From an uncultured Ruminococcus sp. (GTDB lineage Bacteria; Bacillota; Clostridia; Oscillospirales; Acutalibacteraceae): a stretch of 64,000 nt of DNA. Positions 36,660 to 47,482 of the stretch are shown here, one piece after another. The position numbers were made by a program, and so were the translations under genes. The notes under the pieces are model-generated. The model did no database searches. It saw nothing but the letters and a program-made list of their open reading frames with translations, and was not told the DNA's origin. Location: positions 1-64,000 of the forward strand of contig CADBZY010000009.1 in NCBI GenBank assembly GCA_902799245.1, in the 5' to 3' direction. Every line of letters begins with the position of its first letter. The first letter of the stretch is position 1.

Positions 36660-37115
36660 ATGAGTTATTCCATCATTCGCCTGTGTGACGTGCCGGAATG
36701 GAAGGAACGCGCTGCCGGATGGTTCCATGAAAAATGGGGTGTTCCGAAGGAAGCCTATCTTGAAAGCATGGAGGCGTGTTTAGCGCGGAACGCGGACGTG
36801 CCGCAATGGTATCTCGCGGTGGAAAATGACAGAATCATCGGCGGTCTGGGCGTCATTGAAAACGATTTTCACGACCGGAAAGATCTTGCGCCCAATGTCT
36901 GCGCCGTCTACACAGAGGAAAGCGAACGCGGGCGTGGAATCGCCGGCGCGCTGCTGCGCTTTGTCTGTGAGGACATGGCGCAAAGAGGCATCCGCACGCT
37001 TTATCTGGTGACGGACCACACCTCTTTTTATGAGAGATACGGCTGGGAATATCTCTGCATGGTGCAGGGCGACGACGAACCGGATCTGACGAGAATGTAT
37101 GTTCATCGGATGTAA
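36660..37115 (+). CDS. GNAT-family N-acetyltransferase
   Basis: 151 residues; the acetyl-CoA motif is VCAVYTEESERGRGIAGALLRFVCEDMAQRG (residues 79-109) and the fold ends YERYGWEYLCMVQ. AGGAGG precedes ATG 36660. Standard short GNAT; the substrate is unknown. Confidence 0.8.
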   Translation: MSYSIIRLCDVPEWKERAAGWFHEKWGVPKEAYLESMEACLARNADVPQWYLAVENDRIIGGLGVIENDFHDRKDLAPNVCAVYTEESERGRGIAGALLRFVCEDMAQRGIRTLYLVTDHTSFYERYGWEYLCMVQGDDEPDLTRMYVHRM

Positions 37116-37123
37116 AAAAATAC

Positions 37124-37163
37124 AAGGCTGTTTTTTGACCTCAAAAGGACGAAAAACAGCCTT
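37124..37163. terminator. Bidirectional terminator between convergent genes
   Basis: AAGGCTGTTTTT and AAAAACAGCCTT pair over 16 bases, followed on the plus strand by GTTTTATTTG and on the minus strand by TTTTTTTACA. It serves the GNAT (+) and the ECF S (-) genes, and has nearly the same stem as the orphan at 23634. Confidence 0.85.
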
Positions 37164-37183
37164 GTTTTATTTGTTTCTGTTAT

Positions 37184-37696
37184 TTACTGCTCCTGCGTCA
37201 AAGAACGCCTGAGCACCATGATCAGCGGGCAGATCAGAACACCGCAGAAGAAATTGCTGACGCCGTGTACCGCGTCCCACGGCAGCCCCGCGATGATCCA
37301 AGCGACAGTTCCCCGAAAATCCAGTCCGAAGAACAGCGCCTGCGACGGAGCGTATAAAGTCCCGTAAAGGAACCCGTGCGCTGCGCATACACACATATAG
37401 ACGATCGGCTTCCATTTATCCGGAATGTTTTGCGGCAGCAGCATTGTCGCTCCCCAGAGCACCGTCCAGAGATACAGGTGAGGAATCCACCACACCGCGA
37501 AGCCGGAAAACAGTCCCAGCAGAAAAACAAAAAGATAAATCGGATAGAGCGCCTTTCTTCTGTAAACCACCGTCATCGAAACGGTAAACACGCCAAGCAG
37601 ATGTACGTTAGGCAAAACCTCCAATGCGATCTTGGAGGCGTACATCAAAGCGCCCAGCATACCGAACAATGCGATTTCTTTAACGCTGAGCTTCAT
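37184..37696 (-). CDS. ECF transporter S component, probably for cobalamin
   Basis: 170 residues with about five or six hydrophobic segments; KEIALFGMLGALMYASKIALEVLPNVHLLGVFTVSMTVVYR is a typical S-component N-terminus. It follows a DUF4430 lipoprotein gene (the first base of its start overlaps the previous stop region) behind a cobalamin riboswitch, which indicates B12 or precursor uptake. The energising module (EcfA/A'/T) must be encoded elsewhere. Regulation by riboswitch is the main evidence. Confidence 0.75.
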   Translation of the reverse strand: MKLSVKEIALFGMLGALMYASKIALEVLPNVHLLGVFTVSMTVVYRRKALYPIYLFVFLLGLFSGFAVWWIPHLYLWTVLWGATMLLPQNIPDKWKPIVYMCVCAAHGFLYGTLYAPSQALFFGLDFRGTVAWIIAGLPWDAVHGVSNFFCGVLICPLIMVLRRSLTQEQ

Positions 37697-38184
37697 TATT
37701 CCTCCACTTTGAACGTATACTCCGCGCCTTCCGTTATTTCGGTGGAATCAACGCCGGTCATGGCGTATTCACCGTTGATATAGAATGCCCAGTACTTTCC
37801 GTCGGTGTTATAATCCACCGTTACGCCGTTTACCGTTTTGACATACAGACCGTAGGTGCTTTCCTCACCGGCGATAAGCTCTAACTCCAGCAGAGCCGCG
37901 CCGACGGTTTTCTGCTCCGTGTGAATCTCGAAGGCGGTTTCCTTGCCCTCTTCGTCGACTACCTTAAAGGAGAAGGAAGTCTGTCCCTCGCCAAGCGTTT
38001 TGACGTCGGTGGCGGCGTCTGTCTTGGCGTCAGTCTGCGATACGGCTGCCGCACTCGATGTGTCCTGCTTGTCCGCAGCGTCGTTTTTGGTGTCTTTGCA
38101 ACCGGTTGTAAACAGTGCCATAGCCGCAATCAGCACGATACAAGCGATGAAGGACAACGATTTTGAAAACAGTGTCTTTTTCAT
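37696..38184 (-). CDS. DUF4430-domain lipoprotein
   Basis: 162 residues. Signal peptide with lipobox ALFTTGC, then a low-complexity Asp/Ala/Thr linker, then a DUF4430 domain (about 75-162; FSFKVVDEEGKETAFEIH...YWAFYINGEYAMTGVDSTEITEGAEYTFKVEE). The domain resembles the C-terminal domain of transcobalamin/intrinsic factor, consistent with a surface corrinoid binder. It is translated from the B12-riboswitch mRNA with the S component. Confidence 0.8.
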   Translation of the reverse strand: MKKTLFSKSLSFIACIVLIAAMALFTTGCKDTKNDAADKQDTSSAAAVSQTDAKTDAATDVKTLGEGQTSFSFKVVDEEGKETAFEIHTEQKTVGAALLELELIAGEESTYGLYVKTVNGVTVDYNTDGKYWAFYINGEYAMTGVDSTEITEGAEYTFKVEE

Positions 38185-38199
38185 AGTTGTACAACTCCT

Positions 38200-38420
38200 A
38201 AAAAAATAAATTATCCCTCAACCGGCGTTCGCGGTTTTTTACAGGGATTGTCTGCCATCGGATATTTCGACTCGATGCTTTTGTTTTCGCCTTCTCAGGA
38301 TGAAGGAATCCCAATGGCCTTTCTCTGACTGCGGCGTCAGATAAGAAAACAAAATTGATAAATAGATCGCATCTCACGGCGACGGGCTCGTACAGGAATT
38401 TCACCTGTTTCCCCGAATGA
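38200..38420 (-). ncRNA. Cobalamin riboswitch
   Basis: Minus-strand leader of the DUF4430/ECF-S genes. It has the cobalamin box-like GGTGAAATTCCTGTACGAGC, followed by CCGTCGCCGTGAG, then GCCATTGGGATTCC and the distal GTCGAAATATCCGATGGCA region, in consensus order. At the end a hairpin ATCCCT/AGGGAT with inner AACCG/CGGTT (38213-38248) and a T-rich tail forms the terminator used in the OFF state. The promoter is directly upstream. Confidence 0.85.
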
Positions 38421-38427
38421 CTTTGGT

Positions 38428-38456
38428 ATTATAGCATACTATCCGTTAAATTGCAA
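38428..38456 (-). promoter_or_regulatory. Promoter of the cobalamin riboswitch operon
   Basis: On the minus strand TTGCAA (38451-38456) and TATAAT (38428-38433) are exactly 17 bases apart; the transcript would start a few bases before the riboswitch. Confidence 0.8.
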
Positions 38457-38532
38457 GTGTATTTCTTTATCGTGAATATCTCTTATTATCCATAAAAGTT
38501 TTTAATAAAACGCCTGTAATTTGTATTTATAC

Positions 38533-38560
38533 TTGCAATTCTGAGAAAATATGTTAAAAT
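38533..38560 (+). promoter_or_regulatory. Promoter of the EEP-family gene
   Basis: TTGCAA (38533-38538) and TAAAAT (38555-38560) with a 16-base spacer precede ATG 38612. Confidence 0.55.
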
Positions 38561-38611
38561 AAAAGAGGCAGATGGATTTACAGAAAAACGAAAGACAGGA
38601 GAAATGAAAAA

Positions 38612-39691
38612 ATGAAAAACAAAGCATTGAAAAAAGTGTTGGTATCATTCGGCGTGCTTCTGGGTGCTGTTGCCGTTTTTGTCGCCGGATTTTTGGTGTT
38701 TGCGAGCGTGACGACGCTGCCTGTCCAGGACATCGAAGCGATGGAGATCAACGGAAACGTTACCGGGAAGGTCGATAAAAACCGGGAAATACAGCTGTTG
38801 ACATGGAATATCGGTTATGGCGCGCTGGACGAAAGACAGGACTTCTATTATGACGGCGGCACAGGTGTGGACGGCGAATCCGCGGAGGTCGTGCAAGCCA
38901 ATATCAAAGCCATAAAAGACAAAATCAAAGAAGTCGATCCCGATGTGTTTTTCTTGCAGGAAACAGATATTGATTCCCAAAGATCCTTTCATTATAACGA
39001 AAAGGCTTCATTCGAGGAGGATTTTAAGGGAGACACATATCAGAACAGCTTTGCCCGCAATTTCAAAGCGGGTTTTATCCCCATTCCCCTCAATCATCCG
39101 ATGGGGAATGTGGAAGCGGGTATCGCCACTTTTTCCAAATTCCAGATAACCTCGTCCACCAGGGAACAGCTTCCCATTCCCTTTAGCTGGCCGGTCAGCT
39201 TGGTCAATCTCAAAAGATGTCTGCTGATCAACCGTTCCCCTGTTTTGTTCAGCGACAAAGAATTCGTCACCGTCAATCTGCACCTGGAAGCGTATGACGA
39301 CGGCGAGGGGAAAACAAAACAGCTCCGGCAGCTCATGGATTTTATGCAGGAAGAATATGACAAGGGTAATTATGTGGTGGCGTGCGGAGATTTCAACCAG
39401 ACATTCTCCAACAGCGACGTATCGAAATATCCGAAGATCGTGGATTGGGAATGTCCCGTGATTGATGTCAGTGATTACCCCGACTTTACATTCAGCATGG
39501 ACGACAGTGTGCCGACCTGCCGGTCTTTAGACAAGCCGTATTTTGACAGCGACAAGGCAACCCATCAGTACTATATGTTGGACGGCTTTATCACGAGCAA
39601 CAATATCAAGGTAAATTCCGTGAAAACGATTGATTTAGGCTTCAAAAACACCGACCACAACCCCGTCGTGATGTCTGTGACGCTTGATTAG
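38612..39691 (+). CDS. Membrane-anchored endonuclease/exonuclease/phosphatase-family protein
   Basis: 359 residues. A single N-terminal membrane anchor (VLVSFGVLLGAVAVFVAGFLVFA) is followed by an EEP fold: LLTWNIGYG (metal Asn), FFLQETD (catalytic Glu), VTVNLHLEAY, VVACGDFNQTF (Asp/Asn), NTDHNPVVM (Asp-His). Members include DNases and phosphodiesterases/sphingomyelinases; extracytoplasmic location suggests a phosphoester substrate outside the cell. Substrate not determinable. Confidence 0.85.
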   Translation: MKNKALKKVLVSFGVLLGAVAVFVAGFLVFASVTTLPVQDIEAMEINGNVTGKVDKNREIQLLTWNIGYGALDERQDFYYDGGTGVDGESAEVVQANIKAIKDKIKEVDPDVFFLQETDIDSQRSFHYNEKASFEEDFKGDTYQNSFARNFKAGFIPIPLNHPMGNVEAGIATFSKFQITSSTREQLPIPFSWPVSLVNLKRCLLINRSPVLFSDKEFVTVNLHLEAYDDGEGKTKQLRQLMDFMQEEYDKGNYVVACGDFNQTFSNSDVSKYPKIVDWECPVIDVSDYPDFTFSMDDSVPTCRSLDKPYFDSDKATHQYYMLDGFITSNNIKVNSVKTIDLGFKNTDHNPVVMSVTLD

Positions 39692-39775
39692 GGCTTGCGG
39701 AATGGACGATTGTGGCTGCTGGTTCTTCAAGAGAACTGCGCGAAAGATTTTTGGCAGCGATTCACTGTCTGAATG

Positions 39776-39804
39776 TTGACGAATGACAAAATATGTGGTA
39801 TATT
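39776..39804 (+). promoter_or_regulatory. Promoter of the TM2 gene
   Basis: TTGACG (39776-39781) and TATATT (39799-39804) are 17 bases apart upstream of ATG 39837. Confidence 0.65.
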
Positions 39805-39836
39805 GAAATCAAATTCTTAATGGAGATGGTTTTAAT

Positions 39837-40097
39837 ATGGATAATAACAATCCTCAGGTAATTGTGGTCAACAACCCTGCCGTTTACACCAGCCCGAAGA
39901 GCAGAATCGTTGCGCTCCTGCTCTGTTTTTTCCTCGGTATCTTAGGAGGACACTGTTTCTATGTGGGAAAAGCAGGCATCGGAATACTTTATCTGTTTAC
40001 CGGCGGTCTTTGCGGTCTCGGCGTGATTATCGATTTTATCAGAATCCTTGCCGGTACGTATACCGACGGCAACTCCCTTCCTATCAGAAATTGGTAA
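39837..40097 (+). CDS. TM2-domain membrane protein
   Basis: 86 residues: two hydrophobic segments with the TM2 signature LCFFLGILGGHCFYVGKAGIGILYLFTGGLCGLGVIIDFIRI. Small membrane proteins of this family have no agreed function. It is monocistronic, bounded by its own promoter and the alaS leader. Confidence 0.85.
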   Translation: MDNNNPQVIVVNNPAVYTSPKSRIVALLLCFFLGILGGHCFYVGKAGIGILYLFTGGLCGLGVIIDFIRILAGTYTDGNSLPIRNW

Positions 40098-40145
40098 ACG
40101 GTTGGGAAAAGAAAACAAAAAATTGTTTTCTATGCAAATTCACCC

Positions 40146-40174
40146 TTGACAATCGTTTGATTAAGGGATATAAT
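40146..40174 (+). promoter_or_regulatory. Promoter of alaS
   Basis: TTGACA (40146-40151) and TATAAT (40169-40174) are 17 bases apart, a consensus sigma-A promoter just upstream of the T-box leader. Confidence 0.85.
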
Positions 40175-40184
40175 CAAACTTACA

Positions 40185-40490
40185 ATTTAAAACACAAGCA
40201 AATTATGCGTGTTCGGGAAAGTTATTCCACCTGCCCTCAGAGAGCGAGGTCCACGGCTGCAAGGCTTCGCGGGTGAATGCGGAGTGACGGCCGCCCGAAT
40301 CCACGTCTCTGCCATGCAGGATGTGCAAACGCTCCGGCGATGAGTCGGACGTGCGTCAAGCGTTAATTGACAAAAAGCGGCTCACACGTTTCTTCGGAAC
40401 GTCGGGCAATTAGGGTGGTACCGCGGCTCCGTTCGTCCCTGTTTTTCCCTTTGGGAAGGCATGGCAGACGGAGCTTTTTGTATTGCCGAA
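40185..40490 (+). ncRNA. T-box leader (tRNA-Ala) of alaS
   Basis: The invariant T-box core AGGGTGGTACCGCG is at 40412-40425. GCTCCGT (40426-40432) pairs with ACGGAGC (40468-40474), which is followed by TTTTT, giving the terminator; the T-box sequence forms the competing antiterminator when uncharged tRNA binds. Stem I lies between about 40195 and 40310; the GCG in the GAATGCGGAG segment is a candidate alanine specifier codon, consistent with the downstream gene. Confidence 0.9.
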
Positions 40491-40533
40491 ATAATAGAAT
40501 TTTCTTATAGCTAAGAAAGGATGACAAGAAAAA

Positions 40534-43167
<2,634 letters not shown>

Positions 43168-43195
43168 GTCTGTTGCATATACGCCATCAGAAAAG

Positions 43196-43216
43196 AGCAC
43201 AGAATGATTCTGTGCT
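43196..43216. repeat. Perfect hairpin after alaS
   Basis: AGCACAGAAT, one base, then its complement ATTCTGTGCT. There is no T-run, so it is a 3' stem-loop rather than a good terminator; it also marks the left boundary of the MATE remnant. Confidence 0.55.
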
Positions 43217-43224
43217 GCTGACGG

Positions 43225-43533
43225 AGGGAAATCCCGGAAGCCATTGGCATCGGCATACGGCAGACGCGTGTGGAATCGCTTTTCTTCTGCCTGCTGGCGT
43301 ATTCCCACTGTATAGCAGGCGTTTGCAGAGGCGCCGGGAAGGCGTTTGTGCCTATGTTTGTCATGCTGTCGGTGTGGTGTGTGCTGCGCGTTGCCGTCGT
43401 CACGGCTGCGATGCATATTTCACACAATATTCTGCTGCTGTTCTGTGTCTATCCGCTGACATGGTTTATCAGTTCGGTCATTTATCTGATTTACTACCTT
43501 CGTTCGGATTGGATACACGGCTTTGAGCATTAA
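43225..43533 (+). pseudogene. C-terminal remnant of a MATE efflux protein
   Basis: From about 43227 the frame reads EIPEAIGIGIRQTRVESLFF, then CLLAYSHCIAGVCRGAGKAFVPMFVMLSVWCVLRVAVVTAAM and YPLTWFISSVIYLIYYLRSDWI, matching the last three helices of MATE multidrug exporters. The remaining nine helices are missing. An ATG at 43270 gives an 87-residue open frame, but a functional protein is improbable. Confidence 0.7.
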
Positions 43534-43550
43534 AACTGGAATATAACCGC

Positions 43551-43593
43551 AAAAAACCGTATCGGCTATGGAAAGCAGCCGATGCGGTTTTTT
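43551..43593 (+). terminator. Terminator after the MATE remnant
   Basis: AAAAAACCGTATCGGCT pairs (with G-U) with AGCCGATGCGGTTTTTT over a 9-base loop. The remnant is dead but its terminator survives. Confidence 0.85.
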
Positions 43594-43655
43594 GCGCGGA
43601 GTGGGATGATTGCAGAATCAGCCGTAGTGCAGGGCGGACAGCAATTCAGTTTTTT

Positions 43656-45872
43656 TCAGACAGAACGTAAAACCCCCAAAGCAGGCGTTGCCGCCGCTTT
43701 GGGGGTAGTAGTAGTAGTAGTTGTTGTTGTTGTTGTCGCGGGCTTGCTGAATGCCCACATGTTGCGAATCTGACCTCTTATATCGCTGTATTTCCAGAGC
43801 TTGTCTGAGTTTATGTAACTGTTTGAATCATTGACCTTGATTTTGCCGTCAACGTAGTCAGTAAGTACTATGTAATGGCCGCCGGTAGTGAAGTAGCCCT
43901 TGCTCATAATGGCGATAATCGGAGTTCCTTTTTTGAGCTGTTTTTTTATGGCATCCTCGCTGTTGGAGACCTTTGTCACCTTCATGCCGAGCTTGGCGCC
44001 GCCTTTGTCCATCAGGCTCCACGAGGAACCGTTGCCGGGAATGCAGTAGCCGTTCTTTATGGCGAACTGCGCCATTTTGCGGGGGGTGAGAGTGGTGTCT
44101 TTGAGCACGTACATCGAAACCATTGACAGCGCGGTGGGGCCGCAGCCGCTTGTCCCGACGCAGCCGGTGCCGTATTTGTCATAGCCCCAGCGTTCGTCCC
44201 ACTGCATAAACAGCGGAACGGATTTGCAGTCCTTGTATTCCGTCAGGTTGAAGGTAATATTCTTGTAGCTGTCCTTGCGGATAGGGTAATTGAGTACAAA
44301 TGAAGCGGCTTCCTTGTTGCGACCCAGAAGGCTGACCAGGTATGACGGATAGCCCGCGGTGTCTATTGTAACGGTGATTGTCTTGGATGTCACCTTTTTG
44401 CCTACGTTGTCGGAAACAACGCACTTGACCTTCATGTTATGCCATGAGGCTTCGGAGATGCCGCTGACGATCGGGGAGGTGTTTTTGCCGAATTTACTCC
44501 ATGTTGTTTCGCCGTCTTTTTTGATGTACCACTGATATTTCAGACCGATGCCCGAAGCGGCTACCTTGAAATCGGCGCTCTTTTGGATTTTGACGCAGAC
44601 GTCTTCCGGCTGCGTGGTGATGCTCAAGGGAGCGTTGACCGTGATTTTTGCGGGGACAGTCTCCACTGTCCGGTCAACGTTTCCGGTGATAACGCACTTG
44701 ACGAGCATTCCTTCCCATGTGTTGTTGACCTTTGCGGTGGTCTCGGAGGAGGTGCGTTCGTCCCATTTGTTCCATTCGGTCTGTCCGACCTTTTTGTAAT
44801 ACCAGCGGTATCGGACGTCTAATCCTGTCGCTTCTGCTTTGAATGTCACGGGGCTTCCTGTATCGAGGGTCATGTCCTCCGGCTGGGTGACAACGGTGAG
44901 CGGCGCGTCCACACTGACCCTGATGCTGTCGGTGGTGACAGTTTCGCCTGTGCTGTCGGTGATAACGCATTGAAGCTGCATACCCTCCCACGTCTTGTTG
45001 GCGACGGCGGAGGTGACGGCGGAAATATGTCCCTTCCACAGAGTCCAGAAGGCAAAGCCTTCTTTCTTGAAATACCACTGATATTTCAGACCGCTTCCGA
45101 CGGCTTTTACGGAAAATTCAGTTGTTTCCCCTAAAACAGCCATAGTGTCCGATGGCTGACGTACTATCTGGAGAGGAGCTGTCACTCTGATTCTGGCGGG
45201 ATTTGAGATGACGGTATTTCCTTCGCTGTCAGTCACTTCACAACGGATGAGCATACCGTCCCACGTTACATTGGCTGTGGCGGAGGTTTTGGCTGTGATA
45301 TGCCCTTTCCACTCGACCCATGTGTCGGAATTGTCCTTTTTGAAATACCACTGATATTTCAACCCGTCGCCCACTGCCTTGACGGAAAATTCGGTTTTTT
45401 CGCCCGCCTGCTCAACGGTGTAGACAGGATGACGCACTATCTGGAGCGGCGCGTTGACCTTGACCTTGGCCGGATCAGAGGTGACGGTATTTCCGTCGCT
45501 GTCTGTTATTTCGCACCTGACCAGCATACCGTCCCATGTCACGTTGGCGGTCGCTGCGGTCTTGGCCGTTATGTGCCCGTTCCACGCCGTCCATGTGTCG
45601 GCGTTGTCTTTTTTGAAGTACCACTGGTATTTGAGACCGCTTCCCGATGCCCTGACGATGAAAGTGGTTTCCTGACCGGGCTCGGTTGTGACATCGGCAG
45701 GCTGTAATGTGACGGTTATCGCGTCATTTGTCCCGGCGGAGGCCGTGACATTATCGGTCGTGCCTGAGGCGGCCACCGCAGGCGCAGAGGGAATATAGGC
45801 TGTGGCAAGCAGCATGATCAATGCTGTGGCGCCCGCGAGGATTCTTTTTTTCAGCTTACTGTCTCTTTTCAA
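43656..45872 (-). CDS. Secreted Ig-like repeat protein with C39-like cysteine peptidase
   Basis: 738 residues. TTG 45872, signal peptide (LAGATALIMLLATAYIPSAPAVAA), five Ig-like repeats of about 88 residues (about 50-520; core LKYQWYFKK...W..W.GHI...WDGM-x-x-x-C), then a Peptidase_C39_2-type domain: SGCGPTALSM (Cys577), GGHYIVL (His666), KVNDSN (Asp682) with the MQWDERWGYDKYG opening. These extracellular papain-fold enzymes cleave peptides or peptidoglycan-type bonds. The tail is 11 threonines then PKAAATPALGVLRSV, coded by triplet repeats and the terminator stem (43673-43705). Confidence 0.85.
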   Translation of the reverse strand: MKRDSKLKKRILAGATALIMLLATAYIPSAPAVAASGTTDNVTASAGTNDAITVTLQPADVTTEPGQETTFIVRASGSGLKYQWYFKKDNADTWTAWNGHITAKTAATANVTWDGMLVRCEITDSDGNTVTSDPAKVKVNAPLQIVRHPVYTVEQAGEKTEFSVKAVGDGLKYQWYFKKDNSDTWVEWKGHITAKTSATANVTWDGMLIRCEVTDSEGNTVISNPARIRVTAPLQIVRQPSDTMAVLGETTEFSVKAVGSGLKYQWYFKKEGFAFWTLWKGHISAVTSAVANKTWEGMQLQCVITDSTGETVTTDSIRVSVDAPLTVVTQPEDMTLDTGSPVTFKAEATGLDVRYRWYYKKVGQTEWNKWDERTSSETTAKVNNTWEGMLVKCVITGNVDRTVETVPAKITVNAPLSITTQPEDVCVKIQKSADFKVAASGIGLKYQWYIKKDGETTWSKFGKNTSPIVSGISEASWHNMKVKCVVSDNVGKKVTSKTITVTIDTAGYPSYLVSLLGRNKEAASFVLNYPIRKDSYKNITFNLTEYKDCKSVPLFMQWDERWGYDKYGTGCVGTSGCGPTALSMVSMYVLKDTTLTPRKMAQFAIKNGYCIPGNGSSWSLMDKGGAKLGMKVTKVSNSEDAIKKQLKKGTPIIAIMSKGYFTTGGHYIVLTDYVDGKIKVNDSNSYINSDKLWKYSDIRGQIRNMWAFSKPATTTTTTTTTTTPKAAATPALGVLRSV
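43673..43705 (-). terminator. Hairpin inside the 3' end of the C39 gene
   Basis: CCCCCAAAGC (43673-43682) pairs with GCTTTGGGGG (43696-43705), followed on the minus strand by TTTT. It lies within the coding frame, about 15 codons before the stop, next to (ACA)5(ACT)5. Confidence 0.6.
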
Positions 45873-45917
45873 ACAAACGCACCCACTCTTTTTCTTTCAT
45901 TCAAGAATGAATTAGTA

Positions 45918-45935
45918 AACGGATTATTATCCGTT
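45918..45935. promoter_or_regulatory. Palindrome in the leader of the C39 gene
   Basis: AACGGAT-N4-ATCCGTT, perfect 7-bp arms, in the roughly 110-base leader between the minus-strand promoter and the C39 gene. Possible regulator site or hairpin; the regulator is unknown. Confidence 0.4.
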
Positions 45936-45993
45936 ATCTTGGGGAAAAAGCCTTCTAAATCTTTCCATTTCTGCTAATTACAACTATTTAAAA

Positions 45994-46022
45994 ATTATAA
46001 CAGAATTATTACAAAATGTCAA
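45994..46022 (-). promoter_or_regulatory. Promoter of the C39 repeat-protein gene
   Basis: On the minus strand TTGACA (46017-46022) and TATAAT (45994-45999) are 17 bases apart, a consensus pair in the 389-base divergent intergenic region. Confidence 0.8.
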
Positions 46023-46193
46023 TTCAAATTAGTGTTGAGTATTTTTATTCTTTTTGTTTAAATTTTTGTACAATTATGCCTCGATAAGCGAGATTTATCT
46101 TTATAATAATAAATATTGAAGAAAAAAGATTGTTTATATAGAATGCATCAGAGAATCCATTCAAAAGGTAATTTGCAACGAAATTTACATATC

Positions 46194-46222
46194 TTGACAA
46201 ATATTTATGTTCATATTATAAT
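46194..46222 (+). promoter_or_regulatory. Promoter of the 46262 operon
   Basis: TTGACA (46194-46199) and TATAAT (46217-46222) with a 17-base spacer precede the TTG start at 46262. Confidence 0.8.
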
Positions 46223-46261
46223 AACAGCAGAAATCTGTTGAAGAAATAGGAGGTCATTCTT

Positions 46262-46756
46262 TTGCGTATTGCTGTATTTCTGATGGAATGTGCTGTGAGC
46301 GTCATTCTCTTTACCTGCGCGATAATGATACCGCTTTGCAGAAATCCTGTCTGGTGGATTCACGATTATCCCAAGGATATACAGGAGAAGTATTTTGAAA
46401 CGCACGAGAGAATTCCGACGCAGCCGCTCAGCGCGCCTGTGCTTCTTAAGAAAGGCATGGCTCTGCTGATCTGCCTCGCGCTTTTTGTGGGATTGGCGCT
46501 GCTTGCCGGTGCGAGGAATTTTTGGTCGGCGTTTTCGGCAAGCTACGGACTCTGGCTCGTGATTGACTGGTACGACTGCTTCTTTCTCGACTGGGTGCTT
46601 TTTGCCAATCTGAAAAAGGTAAGGCTTCCCGGAACGGAGCATATGGACAAGGCGTATCATCAGAAAAAATATCATTTTGTACATTCGGTTTACGGCATGG
46701 CGCTGGGGTTGGCTCCCTGTCTGCTGTGCGGATGCATCGTGGCATTGATGGTTTGA
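46262..46756 (+). CDS. Hypothetical membrane protein
   Basis: 164 residues with four hydrophobic segments and a cytoplasmic loop WWIHDYPKDIQEKYFETHERIPTQPLS between the first and second. AGGAGGT lies eight bases before TTG 46262. First gene of an operon with a flavin reductase and a GNAT protein. No family recognised beyond small conserved membrane proteins of Clostridia. Confidence 0.7.
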   Translation: MRIAVFLMECAVSVILFTCAIMIPLCRNPVWWIHDYPKDIQEKYFETHERIPTQPLSAPVLLKKGMALLICLALFVGLALLAGARNFWSAFSASYGLWLVIDWYDCFFLDWVLFANLKKVRLPGTEHMDKAYHQKKYHFVHSVYGMALGLAPCLLCGCIVALMV

Positions 46757-46784
46757 CGGTATACACAGGAGGTAATATAAGAAA

Positions 46785-47477
46785 ATGAAGATATTAATAT
46801 TAAACGGCAGCCCAAAGGGTGAAAACAGCGACACCATGCACATCACCCGCGCATTCATCGAGGGCATGAAGGAAGCGGCGGAGCATGAGGTACGCATCAT
46901 CAACGCCGTTGAGAAGCATGTGGAATACTGTACCGGCTGCTTTGTCTGCATGTTTAACGGCGGCAGCTGTATGCACGACGACGACATGAAGGAAATACTT
47001 GACGAAATACTGAGCAGCGATCTGCTGCTTGTCAGCTTTCCTCTGTACTGCTACGGAATGCCGGCGCCGCTGAAGGCCATCATAGACCGCACGCTTCCAC
47101 TGTCCTCTATGGCAATGCAGAAGGTGGGGGACAGGTACGAGCATGTCGGACAGGCAGACGTCAGCCGCCTGAGAACTATGATGATCTGCGGCTGCGGATT
47201 CCCGAACAGCAAGCACAATTTCGAGCCTGCCGTCGATCAGTTCAGACTGCTGTTCCACGGCGACAGCACGGTAATGACCGTTCCGGAAAGCCCTTTGTTC
47301 AGCGTATCTTCTGCCGACGTGGTGACGGTTCCGAGACTGGAGATTGTGCGCAAGGCCGGCAGACAGTTTGCCGAAAGCGGAACTATCGACGCGGCGCTGC
47401 TGAATGAAATCGGTTCGCCCATGATTCCCGATGAGCAATACGCCGCGATCGTAAACGCCGGAGTCAACAAGGAGTGA
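46785..47477 (+). CDS. NADPH-dependent FMN reductase-like flavoprotein
   Basis: 230 residues with flavodoxin-like fold: ILILNGSPKGENSDT (FMN phosphate loop) and the CTGCFVCMFNGGSCMHDDDM cluster, which resembles the Fe-S site of iron-sulfur flavoproteins (Cys pattern C-x2-C-x2-C-x6-C). FPLYCYGMPAPLKAIIDR is the conserved flavin-ring loop. Probable cytoplasmic redox enzyme; partner unknown. GGAGG upstream of ATG 46785. Confidence 0.85.
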   Translation: MKILILNGSPKGENSDTMHITRAFIEGMKEAAEHEVRIINAVEKHVEYCTGCFVCMFNGGSCMHDDDMKEILDEILSSDLLLVSFPLYCYGMPAPLKAIIDRTLPLSSMAMQKVGDRYEHVGQADVSRLRTMMICGCGFPNSKHNFEPAVDQFRLLFHGDSTVMTVPESPLFSVSSADVVTVPRLEIVRKAGRQFAESGTIDAALLNEIGSPMIPDEQYAAIVNAGVNKE

Positions 47478-47482
47478 AAGCC

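Noticed and set aside
43196-43216. Terminator after alaS
   Set aside because: Perfect hairpin but no T-run; listed only as a stem-loop.
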